This document shows, one piece after another, positions 1 through 6,501 of a stretch of 6,687 bases of DNA. The notes below the pieces were generated by a model. It had not been told where the DNA came from. It ran no database searches and was given only the letters and a program-made list of their open reading frames with translations. Position 1 is the first letter of the stretch. Every line of letters begins with the position of its first letter. The stretch spans positions 1 to 6,687 of the forward strand of contig JAKDLE010000165.1 of NCBI GenBank assembly GCA_030453005.1, written 5' to 3'. The position numbers and the translations under genes are program-made. The DNA is from Pseudonocardia sp. (lineage in GTDB: Bacteria; Actinomycetota; Actinomycetes; Mycobacteriales; Pseudonocardiaceae).

Positions 1-112
1 TTCCGCGGAACCGCCCCACCCTCGATCACAGCGAGCCGGGGAGCCCGCATGAACCGCCAGCCGAGACGGCCACACTCCCAGACAGACCGAACGACACCAG
101 CCACCTAGCTAG
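1..112. other. Left-edge region without a confident gene
   Basis: No gene can be called securely here. Two forward frames stay open from the window edge to the CTAG tract. One (from base 3, ending at TAG 114-116) would give a hydrophilic tail of 37 residues ending SHLAS; its first 17 codons have mostly G or C at the third position. The other (from base 1, ending at TAG 106-108) has many A-ending codons, and contains an ATG at 49 preceded by GGGGAG at a spacing of about 5 nt, which would give a 19-residue Arg/Thr-rich peptide. On the minus strand an ATG at 50-48 also opens toward the edge, without a clear ribosome binding site. The best guess is the 3' end of a rightward gene converging on the DUF1707 gene, but this is weak. 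A perfect 10-bp palindrome (TTCCGCGGAA) occupies bases 1-10. Confidence 0.3.
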
Positions 113-116
113 CTAG
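105..116. repeat. (CTAG)3 tract, a stop in all six frames
   Basis: Three tandem CTAG units. Because the unit is self-complementary and 4 nt long, TAG appears in all three frames of both strands. The minus-strand DUF1707 gene uses the TAG read from 115 to 113. A possible rightward frame would end at TAG 114-116. CTAG is typically a rare tetramer in bacterial genomes, and I saw no other copy when reading the window. Confidence 0.85.
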
Positions 117-703
117 AACCACCATCGGCGACGCGAACGTGGGTACCGGATGCGGACATCGCGTCGGTACGGCAGACGCCCCGTGACGATCAGATGCACC
201 CCGGCCGCACCTGCCGCCGCCGGAACCTCGGTGCGGGCGAGCCTTCCGCGGCCCTGAAGCCGCTCGACGTCGGCCGTCCCGCCGCTCGGTAGTACCAGCC
301 GGGCGGATCCCCACATTCCGAGCCGAAGGTCCACCTCGACGACGCGGTGGGCGATCCGCGCCGTTGAGAAGTCCAGCAGCACGAGACCGCGCGCCTCCGG
401 GTGCTGCCGCACCCGGAACCGCCGAGGGACCGTCCAACGACCGGTGCGGGTCAAGCCGAACGTCCGGGCGTCGAACTCCACGACGTCACCGGCGAGCGCA
501 CGACGATCACGATCGGTGGGCACGTCGGCCAGCAGCGGTTCCAGCTGGCCCGCGACGGTCGCTGCGTACACCCGGGCGAGCCGCTGGTCCAGCTCGTCGA
601 GGGAGATGCGGCCGTCGTGGTGAGCGGCGAACAGCAGCGACGCGGCCTGCTCCCGCTCGGCGTCCGTCAGCCGGACGCCGGACCGCGGCCGGTAGTCCGT
701 CAT
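113..703 (-). CDS. DUF1707 domain-containing protein, 196 aa
   Basis: The cellular function is not established. Residues about 9-62 match the actinobacterial DUF1707 (SHOCT-like) domain: an LTDAERE start, then a GRISLDELDQRL helix, closing with LLADVP. This domain usually sits at the N-terminus of small actinobacterial proteins. Residues about 78-175 form a beta-rich second half with a TGRWTVPRRFRV motif, resembling the LiaF-like/DUF2154 C-terminal region often fused to DUF1707; this second assignment is inferred. The last residues (from about 180) are strongly basic and end RRRWWF. No signal peptide or membrane segment is visible, so a cytoplasmic protein is expected. The ATG at 703 is chosen because DUF1707 begins a few residues later; the longer open frame upstream reads as Arg/Ala/Pro-rich shadow of the FhuF-like gene. 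There is no Shine-Dalgarno sequence, but a TANNNT -10 box lies 7 nt upstream, consistent with a leaderless mRNA. It lies 101 bp downstream of the FhuF-like gene on the same strand. Confidence 0.85.
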   Translation of the reverse strand: MTDYRPRSGVRLTDAEREQAASLLFAAHHDGRISLDELDQRLARVYAATVAGQLEPLLADVPTDRDRRALAGDVVEFDARTFGLTRTGRWTVPRRFRVRQHPEARGLVLLDFSTARIAHRVVEVDLRLGMWGSARLVLPSGGTADVERLQGRGRLARTEVPAAAGAAGVHLIVTGRLPYRRDVRIRYPRSRRRWWF

Positions 704-710
704 GCGACCG

Positions 711-716
711 AGGGTA
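711..716 (-). promoter_or_regulatory. Candidate -10 box of a leaderless promoter for the DUF1707 gene
   Basis: On the minus strand TACCCT (matching TANNNT) ends 7 nt before the ATG at 703-701. This is the arrangement expected when transcription starts at the A of the start codon, which is common in actinobacteria. No Shine-Dalgarno sequence lies in between, which supports the idea. No convincing -35 box is seen; a TTGCCC at 744-739 is 22 bp away, too far for a standard spacer. Confidence 0.4.
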
Positions 717-752
717 TCGGTAGCGGGCTGCGTCGCAGGGGCAAGATCGTTA

Positions 753-779
753 CGGCCCGCACACCACCGCGGTGGGCCG
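753..779 (-). terminator. GC-rich inverted repeat after the FhuF-like gene, possible terminator
   Basis: A 6-bp outer stem (CGGCCC at 753-758 with GGGCCG at 774-779) encloses part of a perfect 12-bp palindrome, CCACCGCGGTGG, at 764-775. It begins 26 nt after the stop codon of the FhuF-like gene in that gene's direction of transcription. There is no T-run, so if it terminates transcription it would do so as the U-less hairpin type proposed for high-GC actinobacteria. It could also be an operator for the downstream DUF1707 gene. The two folds compete, so only one forms at a time. Confidence 0.3.
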
Positions 780-804
780 GACAGTGGCGTGCGGCTCGGG
801 GTGA

Positions 805-1566
805 TCACCGCGACCCGCGGCCGGTCGGCCGGTGGTGCAGCACGCAGTCGCCGCACAGGCCGCCGTCGTGCGTGCGGTAGTACAGACAGCACGAGCGGCG
901 CCGGAAGGTCCAGACCCGGTCCGGGAGCCGGGCGGGCAGCAGCTCGCCCGCGCCGGCGAGCGGCCCGGTGTCGAGCAGCCGCTGCGCCACCCGCGCCGCC
1001 CGGTCCGCCGACGCGGGCCACCGCTGCGCCACCAGCCGCTTCGCCGCCGCCACCGCCGACGCCGCGTTGCCCCACAGGATCCGCTCGGACACCGCCACCT
1101 GAACACGGACGGCGGCGACGAGCGGCGCGAGGTGCCCGTCGACCAGTGCGTCGGCGAGCGCGGCCGGGTCGGGGGCGGCGGTGGGCTCGGGACACCACAG
1201 CGGCCACGGGCTCGGGGCGGACGGCGTCCAGTGCAGCGTTCGCTCCGTGAGCTCCGGGAGCACGCCGTGCACGACGACCGCCGCGTAGGGCGCCGACACC
1301 AACAGCGCGGCCAGCCCCTGGAAGGTGATCGACGCGGCCACCCGGTGGGCGGTCACCGGGTCGTCGGGGCCCAGCACCCGCCGGACGTGCCCGATCCGCT
1401 CGGCCAGTGCGTCGTCACGTCCCGCGTACAGCCCGCCCACCGGCCGGGCGTCGACGGCGGGTGACGACCCGGTGGCGACCGTGAAGAACGGCCCGAGCTG
1501 GGCGACGTCGGCGAGCACCGCGGCGACGTCCGCCGGACCCGGTGTCCTCCGGTCGCCTTCTCCCAC
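805..1566 (-). CDS. FhuF-like (2Fe-2S) protein, putative ferric-siderophore reductase, 253 aa
   Basis: The protein ends with Cys226-Cys227, ten residues, Cys238, two residues, Cys241, inside RRSCCLYYR...GGLCGDC. This Cys-Cys-x10-Cys-x2-Cys pattern is the unusual [2Fe-2S] ligand set of E. coli FhuF, which reduces iron in hydroxamate siderophores in the cytoplasm. The LWGNAASA stretch at 164-171 and LADVAQLGPFF near residues 18-28 also fit actinobacterial FhuF-like proteins. The length is typical of the family, and no signal peptide or membrane segment is seen. The GTG at 1566 is the only usable start near the N-terminus: GGGGGAG lies 5 nt upstream and an in-frame stop (TGA at 1596-1594) blocks a longer protein. 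There is no siderophore transport or biosynthesis gene in the window, so the substrate is unknown. A search for an IdeR/DtxR iron box (TTAGGTTAG-type) in the upstream region found nothing convincing. Family assignment is firm; reductase activity is inferred. Confidence 0.88.
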   Translation of the reverse strand: MGEGDRRTPGPADVAAVLADVAQLGPFFTVATGSSPAVDARPVGGLYAGRDDALAERIGHVRRVLGPDDPVTAHRVAASITFQGLAALLVSAPYAAVVVHGVLPELTERTLHWTPSAPSPWPLWCPEPTAAPDPAALADALVDGHLAPLVAAVRVQVAVSERILWGNAASAVAAAKRLVAQRWPASADRAARVAQRLLDTGPLAGAGELLPARLPDRVWTFRRRSCCLYYRTHDGGLCGDCVLHHRPTGRGSR

Positions 1567-1571
1567 GTCGG

Positions 1572-1578
1572 CTCCCCC
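1572..1578 (-). promoter_or_regulatory. Ribosome binding site of the FhuF-like gene
   Basis: GGGGGAG on the minus strand sits 5 nt before the GTG start at 1566 and fixes that start. It partly overlaps a CCGATCGG palindrome at 1577-1584. Confidence 0.6.
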
Positions 1579-1815
1579 GATCGGTCGTGTTACTCACATC
1601 CGCAGCACTGGCGTACCACGGCCGGCACGTGCGACGCTGTCCGACGCGCAAGCGCACCCACTGACGCGTGCCTGTGTACTCGAGCAGTCCGGGCCGACGC
1701 CCACCACGGCGTCCGGTCGCCGCGTCGGCACCGGGGCGCCACCACGGCCCGGTCTCGGCGCAGCCACACATCCACCCGATCGGATCAGAACCAGCGGCTT
1801 CGCAGGTCCGTCGGC

Positions 1816-1821
1816 TACTGT
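1816..1821 (+). promoter_or_regulatory. Candidate -10 box for gltB
   Basis: TACTGT matches TANNNT and would start the transcript near 1828, leaving a leader of about 70 nt. No recognisable -35 hexamer lies 16-18 bp upstream. It is the best -10 candidate I found close upstream of gltB. Confidence 0.35.
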
Positions 1822-1851
1822 CCCGTCCCCACCATCACGTCGTCCCGATTG

Positions 1852-1873
1852 CCCCAACACCTGGGTGTCGGGG
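1852..1873 (+). promoter_or_regulatory. Hairpin in the gltB leader
   Basis: A near-perfect inverted repeat: CCCC at 1852-1855 pairs with GGGG at 1870-1873, then one A/C mismatch, then ACAC at 1857-1860 pairs with GTGT at 1865-1868, around a small CTGG loop. It ends 14 nt before the Shine-Dalgarno sequence of gltB. It could modulate ribosome access or mRNA stability, or simply reflect high GC content. No known riboswitch class is recognised. Confidence 0.45.
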
Positions 1874-1887
1874 TGCACCGAGACGAC

Positions 1888-1893
1888 AGGAGG
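1888..1893 (+). promoter_or_regulatory. Ribosome binding site of gltB
   Basis: A perfect AGGAGG followed by 5 nt (CACTG) and then TTG. It is the strongest Shine-Dalgarno match upstream of gltB and decides the TTG start over the upstream GTG at 1668, which would add 77 low-complexity residues. Confidence 0.85.
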
Positions 1894-1898
1894 CACTG

Positions 1899-4800
1899 TT
1901 GGCTGCCAACTCGGCAACTGGTACCTCGAACCCGAACGCTGGCGGGGGGCTCTACGCCCCCGACTTCGAGCACGACGCCTGCGGCGTCGCCATGGTCGCA
2001 GACCTCGCCGGTCGGCGCAGCCACGGCATCGTCGAGAAGGCCCTCACCGCGCTGCTGCGCCTGGAACACCGCGGCGCCCGCGGCTCGGAGGCCAACACCG
2101 GTGACGGCGCGGGCATCCTGATCCAGCTCCCGGACGCGTTCTTCCGCGAGGTCGTGGGGTTCGCGCTCCCGGCCGAGGGCGCATACGCGGTGGGTACCGC
2201 GTTCACCGACGGCGACACCTCCGCGACCGACGCCGCCGTCGCACAGATCGACCGCCTCGCCGCCGAGGAGGGCCTGACCGTCCTCGGCTGGCGTGCGCTG
2301 CCCGTCGACCCCGACGGCGCCGACATCGGCCCCAGCGCACGCGCCGCGATGCCGGGCTTCCGCCAGCTGTTCGTCGCCGGAGCGCACGGCGAGACCGGCC
2401 TGGAGCTGGAGCGGCTCACGTTCTGCCTGCGCAAGCGCGCCGAGCACGCAGGAGGTACCTACTTCCCGAGCCTGTCCCCGCGCACGATCGTCTACAAGGG
2501 GATGCTGGCCGAGCCGCAGGTGGAGGCGTTCTACCCGGACCTGTCCGACCCCCGGGTCACCAGTGCGCTCGCCGTGGTCCACTCGCGCTTCTCCACGAAC
2601 ACGTTCCCGGCCTGGCCCCTGGCCCACCCCTACCGCTACGTCGCGCACAACGGCGAGATCAACACCCTGCGCGGCAACCGCAACTGGATGGCCGCGCGCG
2701 AGTCGATGCTGGAGTCGGACCTGATCCCCGGCGACCTGGCCCGGCTGTCCCCGGTCGTCACCCCCGACGCGAGTGACTCCGCCACGTTCGACGAGGTGCT
2801 GGAGCTGCTGCACCTGGGCGGGCGCAGCCTGCCGCACGCGGTGCTGATGATGATCCCGGAGGCGTGGGAGAACCACGACGAGATGGACCCGGCCCGCCGG
2901 GCCTTCTACGAGTTCCACTCCATGTCGATGGAGCCGTGGGACGGCCCGGCGCTCGTCACGTTCACCGACGGCACGCTGATCGGGGCGGTACTCGACCGCA
3001 ACGGCCTGCGCCCCGCGCGGTACTGGATCACCGGGGACGGCACGGTCATGCTCGCCTCCGAGGTCGGGGTGCTCGACGTCGAGCCGTCCGAGGTGGTGCG
3101 CAAGGGCCGCCTCGAGCCGGGCCGCATGTTCCTCGTCGACACGGACGCGGGCCGGATCGTCGACGACGCCGAGATCAAAGGCGCGCTGGCGGCCGAGCAC
3201 CCCTACGCCGACTGGCTGCACGCCGGGCTGATCCGGCTCGGGGACCTGCCCCCGCGCGACCGGGAGATCCCCAGCCACGCGGCGTTGACGCAGCGCCAGC
3301 AGGCGGCGGGCTACACCGAGGAGGAGCTGGGCGTCCTGCTCAAGCCGATGGCCACGACGGGAGCCGAGCCGATCGGGTCGATGGGCAACGACGCGCCGAT
3401 CGCCGCGGTCTCGCAGCGTCCGCGCCAGCTCTACGACTACTTCACCCAGCTGTTCGCGCAGGTCACCAACCCACCGCTGGACGCCATCCGCGAGGAGCTG
3501 GTCACCTCGCTCGGCAGCAGGATCGGGCCCGAGCAGAACCTGCTCGGCGCCACCCCCGCGCACTGCCGCGCGATCACGCTGCCGTTCCCGGTGCTGGGCA
3601 ACGACGACCTCGCCAAGATCGTCCACGTCAACGACGACGGCGAGTACCCCGGCTTCGCCTCCCACACCGTCCACGGCACGTTCGTCGCAGCCGACGGCGG
3701 CGACGGGCTGCGCAGGCGCCTCGACGAGATCCGCACCGAGGTCTCCCGGGCGATCGGGGACGGCGCCCGGCTGATCGTGCTGTCCAACCGCGCCGTCGAC
3801 GCCGAGCATGCGCCGATCCCGTCGCTGCTGCTCACCGGCGCGGTGCACCACCACCTGGTGCGCGAGCGAACGCGCACCCGGGTGGGGGTGATCGTCGAGT
3901 CCGCCGACGCACGCGAGGTGCACCACATCGCGCTGCTCATCGGCTACGGCGCGGCCGCGGTCAACCCCTACCTGGCCATGGCCACGGTGGAGGACCTCGC
4001 CATCCGCGGCGACATCCCCGGCGTCGACGGCCCGACCGCGACGAAGAACCTGGTCAAGGCGCTGGGCAAGGGCGTCCGCAAGACCATGTCGAAGATCGGC
4101 GTCTCCACCGTCGCGTCCTACACCGGAGCCCAGATCTTCGAGGCCGTCGGACTGGGCGCCCAGGTCGTCGAGGAGTGCTTCACCGGCACCACGTCGCGAC
4201 TGGGCGGCGTCGGCTACGACGTGCTCGCCGAGGAGGTGCTGCGCCACCACCGGCACGCCTTCCCCGCCGACGACGTGCGGGCCAACCACCGTGCACTGGA
4301 GGTCGGCGGGGAGTACCAGTGGCGCCGCGAGGGCGAGCTGCACCTGTTCAACCCGCAGACGGTGTTCAAGCTGCAGCACTCGACCCGCGCCGGGCGCTAC
4401 GACGTCTTCAAGGACTACACGCGCGCCGTCGACGAGCAGGCGGGGCGGCTCAACACGCTGCGCGGGCTGTTCGCCTTCAAGGAGGGTGCCAGGCCGCCGG
4501 TCCCGATCGACGAGGTGGAGTCCGTCGAGTCGATCGTGACGCGGTTCGCGACCGGCGCCATCTCCTACGGGTCGATCTCGCAGGAGATGCACGAGACCCT
4601 CGCCATCGCGATGAACCGCCTCGGCGGACGGTCCAACACCGGGGAGGGCGGCGAGGACGCCGACCGCTTCACCCCCGACGCGAACGGCGACTCCCGGCGG
4701 TCGGCCGTCAAGCAGGTGGCCTCCGGGCGGTTCGGCGTCACCAGCGAGTACCTGGTCAACTCCGACGACATCCAGATCAAGATCGCGCAGGGCGCGAAGC

Positions 4801-6446
4801 CCGGCGAGGGCGGGCAGCTGCCCGGCGGCAAGGTCTACCCGTGGATCGCGAAGACCCGGTACTCCACGCCGGGCGTCGGGCTGATCTCCCCGCCGCCGCA
4901 CCACGACATCTACTCGATCGAGGACATCAAGCAGCTCATCCACGACCTGAAGAACGCCAACCCGCGGGCCCGCATCCACGTGAAGCTGGTCAGCCAGGTC
5001 GGTGTCGGCACGGTCGCGGCGGGTGTGGCGAAGGCCTACTCCGACGTGGTGCTCATCTCCGGCCACGACGGCGGCACCGGCGCCTCGCCGCTGAGCTCGA
5101 TCAAGCACGCGGGTGGGCCGTGGGAGCTCGGCCTGGCCGAGACCCAGCAGACGCTGCTGGCCAACGGCCTCCGCGACCGCATCGTCGTGCAGGCCGACGG
5201 ACAGCTCAAGACCGGCCGCGACGTCATGATCGCGGCGCTGCTCGGGGCCGAGGAGTTCGGCTTCGCCACCGCACCACTGGTGGTCAGCGGCTGCATCATG
5301 ATGCGCGTCTGCCACCTCGACACGTGCCCGGTCGGCGTCGCCACGCAGAACCCGGAGCTGCGCAAGCGGTTCGACGGGCGGCCCGAGTACGTCGTCAACT
5401 TCATGCGGTTCGTGGCCGAGGAGGTGCGCGAGTACCTGGCCGCGCTCGGCTTCCGCACGCTGGCCGAGGCCGTCGGGCACGCGGAGCTGCTCGACACCGA
5501 CGACGCCGTGCGGCACTGGAAGACCGAGGGGCTCGACCTGTCCCCGATCTTCGTCGCGCCCGCGAAGGGCGCCACGCTGCACAACACGCGGGCCCAGGAC
5601 CACGGCCTGGAGAAGGCGCTGGACAACACGCTGATCCAGCTGTGCGAGGGCTCCCTGCGCTCGGGCGACCGCGTGCACCTGGACCTACCGGTGCGCAACG
5701 TCAACCGCACCGTCGGCACGATGCTCGGCTACGAGCTGACCAAGGCGTGGGGCGGCGAGGGCCTCCCCGACGACACGATCGACGTCACCCTCACCGGTTC
5801 GGCGGGCCAGAGCTTCGGCGCGTTCGTGCCCAAGGGGATCACGCTGCGGCTGGTGGGCGACACGAACGACTTCTTCGGCAAGGGTCTGTCCGGCGGCCGC
5901 CTGACGCTGCGGCCCGACCCCACCGCGCCGTTCGTCGCCGAGGACAACATCATCGCGGGCAACGTGATCCTCTACGGCGCCACGTCCGGAGAGATCTTCG
6001 TGCGCGGCATCGTGGGCGAGCGGTTCTGCGTCCGGAACTCCGGGGCGCTGGCCGTCGTCGAAGGCGTGGGAGACCACGGCTGCGAGTACATGACCGGCGG
6101 GCGCGTGGTGGTGCTCGGGCAGATCGGGCGCAACTTCGCCGCGGGCATGTCCGGTGGCGTCGCGTACGTGCTCGACCTGCCCACTCATCGCGTCAACCCG
6201 GAGATGGTCGACATCGACCCCCTCGACGCGGACGACCGCGCGTTCCTGCGCGAGGCCGTGGAGCGGCACTACGCCGAGACCGACTCGGCCGTCGCGAGGA
6301 ACCTGCTGACCGACTGGGACGAAGCGCTGCCGAGGTTCGGCAAGGTCATGCCGCGCGACTTCAAGCGCGTGCTGCAGGCCCGCGAAGCCGCCGAGCGCGA
6401 CGGAAGAAACGTCGACGAAGCAATTATGGAGGCGGCTCATGGTTAG
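1899..6446 (+). CDS. gltB: Glutamate synthase (NADPH) large subunit GltB, 1515 aa
   Basis: GltB makes two glutamates from glutamine and 2-oxoglutarate in the cytoplasm, with electrons passed from NADPH by GltD. The domains are in the usual order. Residues 28 to about 420 are a class II glutamine amidotransferase: Cys28 (in DACGVAM) should become the N-terminal nucleophile after removal of a 27-residue propeptide, and HSRFSTNTF (228-236) and HNGEIN (250-255, oxyanion-hole Asn251/Gly252) are present. A central domain follows (about 470-800, with GSMGNDAP). The FMN/2-oxoglutarate synthase domain covers about 860-1230, with HDGGTGASP at 1056 onward and the [3Fe-4S] ligands Cys1132, Cys1138 and Cys1143 at the expected 6 and 5 spacing. 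The C-terminal GXGXG beta-helix domain runs from about 1255 to 1480. The length fits actinobacterial GltB, and no key residue is missing or frame broken. The TTG start follows AGGAGG. The last 15 or so codons switch to A/T-ending codons, and the gene ends in [11 protein letters not shown], a motif imperfectly repeated just downstream. It is co-transcribed with gltD, 47 bp away (inferred). Confidence 0.97.
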   Translation: MAANSATGTSNPNAGGGLYAPDFEHDACGVAMVADLAGRRSHGIVEKALTALLRLEHRGARGSEANTGDGAGILIQLPDAFFREVVGFALPAEGAYAVGTAFTDGDTSATDAAVAQIDRLAAEEGLTVLGWRALPVDPDGADIGPSARAAMPGFRQLFVAGAHGETGLELERLTFCLRKRAEHAGGTYFPSLSPRTIVYKGMLAEPQVEAFYPDLSDPRVTSALAVVHSRFSTNTFPAWPLAHPYRYVAHNGEINTLRGNRNWMAARESMLESDLIPGDLARLSPVVTPDASDSATFDEVLELLHLGGRSLPHAVLMMIPEAWENHDEMDPARRAFYEFHSMSMEPWDGPALVTFTDGTLIGAVLDRNGLRPARYWITGDGTVMLASEVGVLDVEPSEVVRKGRLEPGRMFLVDTDAGRIVDDAEIKGALAAEHPYADWLHAGLIRLGDLPPRDREIPSHAALTQRQQAAGYTEEELGVLLKPMATTGAEPIGSMGNDAPIAAVSQRPRQLYDYFTQLFAQVTNPPLDAIREELVTSLGSRIGPEQNLLGATPAHCRAITLPFPVLGNDDLAKIVHVNDDGEYPGFASHTVHGTFVAADGGDGLRRRLDEIRTEVSRAIGDGARLIVLSNRAVDAEHAPIPSLLLTGAVHHHLVRERTRTRVGVIVESADAREVHHIALLIGYGAAAVNPYLAMATVEDLAIRGDIPGVDGPTATKNLVKALGKGVRKTMSKIGVSTVASYTGAQIFEAVGLGAQVVEECFTGTTSRLGGVGYDVLAEEVLRHHRHAFPADDVRANHRALEVGGEYQWRREGELHLFNPQTVFKLQHSTRAGRYDVFKDYTRAVDEQAGRLNTLRGLFAFKEGARPPVPIDEVESVESIVTRFATGAISYGSISQEMHETLAIAMNRLGGRSNTGEGGEDADRFTPDANGDSRRSAVKQVASGRFGVTSEYLVNSDDIQIKIAQGAKPGEGGQLPGGKVYPWIAKTRYSTPGVGLISPPPHHDIYSIEDIKQLIHDLKNANPRARIHVKLVSQVGVGTVAAGVAKAYSDVVLISGHDGGTGASPLSSIKHAGGPWELGLAETQQTLLANGLRDRIVVQADGQLKTGRDVMIAALLGAEEFGFATAPLVVSGCIMMRVCHLDTCPVGVATQNPELRKRFDGRPEYVVNFMRFVAEEVREYLAALGFRTLAEAVGHAELLDTDDAVRHWKTEGLDLSPIFVAPAKGATLHNTRAQDHGLEKALDNTLIQLCEGSLRSGDRVHLDLPVRNVNRTVGTMLGYELTKAWGGEGLPDDTIDVTLTGSAGQSFGAFVPKGITLRLVGDTNDFFGKGLSGGRLTLRPDPTAPFVAEDNIIAGNVILYGATSGEIFVRGIVGERFCVRNSGALAVVEGVGDHGCEYMTGGRVVVLGQIGRNFAAGMSGGVAYVLDLPTHRVNPEMVDIDPLDADDRAFLREAVERHYAETDSAVARNLLTDWDEALPRFGKVMPRDFKRVLQAREAAERDGRNVDEAIMEAAHG

Positions 6447-6501
6447 GACGTGGGTCGACGAAGCGACTGTGACATTGATTGGGGAGGCCGCACATGGGTG
6501 A
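6439..6501 (+). CDS. Candidate 20-codon ORF bridging gltB and gltD
   Basis: This short ORF starts at ATG 6439 inside the last codons of gltB, with GGAGG at 6428-6432 and a 6-nt spacer. It ends at TGA 6499-6501, inside the first codons of gltD. It therefore overlaps gltB by 8 nt (ATGGTTAG) and gltD by 8 nt (ATGGGTGA), with the same geometry at both ends. The peptide begins MVRTWVDEA and ends EAAHG, repeating the GltB C-terminus. No family is recognised and the peptide itself may be inert. The likely role, if it is translated, is to carry ribosomes from the gltB stop to the gltD start. About a third of its codons end in A or T. Alternatively it is only a remnant of a tandem duplication. Whether it is translated is unknown. 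Confidence 0.35.
   Translation: MVRTWVDEATVTLIGEAAHG
6483..6487 (+). promoter_or_regulatory. Ribosome binding site of gltD
   Basis: GGAGG, within a longer GGGGAGG run (6481-6487), sits 6 nt before the ATG at 6494. An in-frame TGA at 6476-6478 limits any longer form to a TTG at 6479 that would overlap this site, so ATG 6494 is the start. Confidence 0.8.

Larger units (their letters stand above)
1567..1898. other. Divergent intergenic region between the FhuF-like gene and gltB
   Basis: This 332-bp stretch separates two divergent genes and should carry both promoters. Open frames here encode Arg/Pro/His-rich sequence of no recognisable family and are treated as chance. On the gltB side I see a -10-like TACTGT, a leader hairpin and a strong Shine-Dalgarno site, listed separately. 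On the FhuF-like side the best -10 is a poor TAACAC (1592-1587, minus), without a -35. The palindrome CCGATCGG occurs at 1577-1584 and 1776-1783, and GCACGTGC at 1625-1632. No GlnR-type nitrogen box (GTNAC-n6-GAAAC) and no IdeR iron box was found by eye. Confidence 0.7.
6411..6501 (+). repeat. Imperfect direct repeat of the gltB tail and start signal
   Basis: Copy A (6411-6446) is the end of gltB; copy B (6454-6501) lies in the spacer and runs into gltD. Both begin with the identical 11-mer GTCGACGAAGC (6411-6421 and 6454-6464). Both end with a GAGGC(G/C)GC(T/A)CATGG block (from 6429 and 6484) followed by a stop codon. Copy B has 12 extra bases in the middle. Translated in their own frames they read [15 protein letters not shown] and [19 protein letters not shown]. 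Over the 36 aligned bases about 28 match, and the differences fall mainly at third codon positions. The copies are in different frames, because the offset of 43 nt is not a multiple of three. Confidence 0.75.

Noticed and set aside
704..1207. Upstream extension of the DUF1707 protein to 364 residues
   Set aside because: The added part overlaps the FhuF-like gene out of frame and is almost all Arg, Ala, Gly and Pro. DUF1707 begins right after ATG 703.
1587..1610. Possible GlnR or IdeR operator near GTTAC at 1589-1593
   Set aside because: The GTTAC half is not followed by a GAAAC half at the right spacing, and there is no TTAGGTTAG-like iron box.
1590..1775. 61-codon minus-strand ORF in the divergent region
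   Set aside because: Arg-rich composition, no ribosome binding site noticed and no recognisable family; consistent with chance in GC-rich DNA.
1577..1783. Paired CCGATCGG palindromes as operators
   Set aside because: The same 8-mer also occurs inside gltB coding sequence (near 3368), so it is probably chance in GC-rich DNA.
1668..1898. 77-residue N-terminal extension of GltB from GTG 1668
   Set aside because: The extension is Arg/Pro/His-rich and non-conserved in appearance, and no Shine-Dalgarno site precedes it. AGGAGG and TTG at 1888-1901 give a normal GltB length and propeptide.
1815..5678. Minus-strand open frame of 1287 codons antisense to gltB
   Set aside because: It is a mirror of GltB caused by strong third-position GC, which removes stop codons on the opposite strand. 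Its translation is Val/Asp/Arg/Leu-rich with no recognisable domain.
2864..6472. Plus-strand open frame of 1202 codons overlapping gltB
   Set aside because: Out-of-frame shadow of gltB, rich in Arg, Ala, Pro and Gly, with no domain. GltB itself is intact in its own frame.
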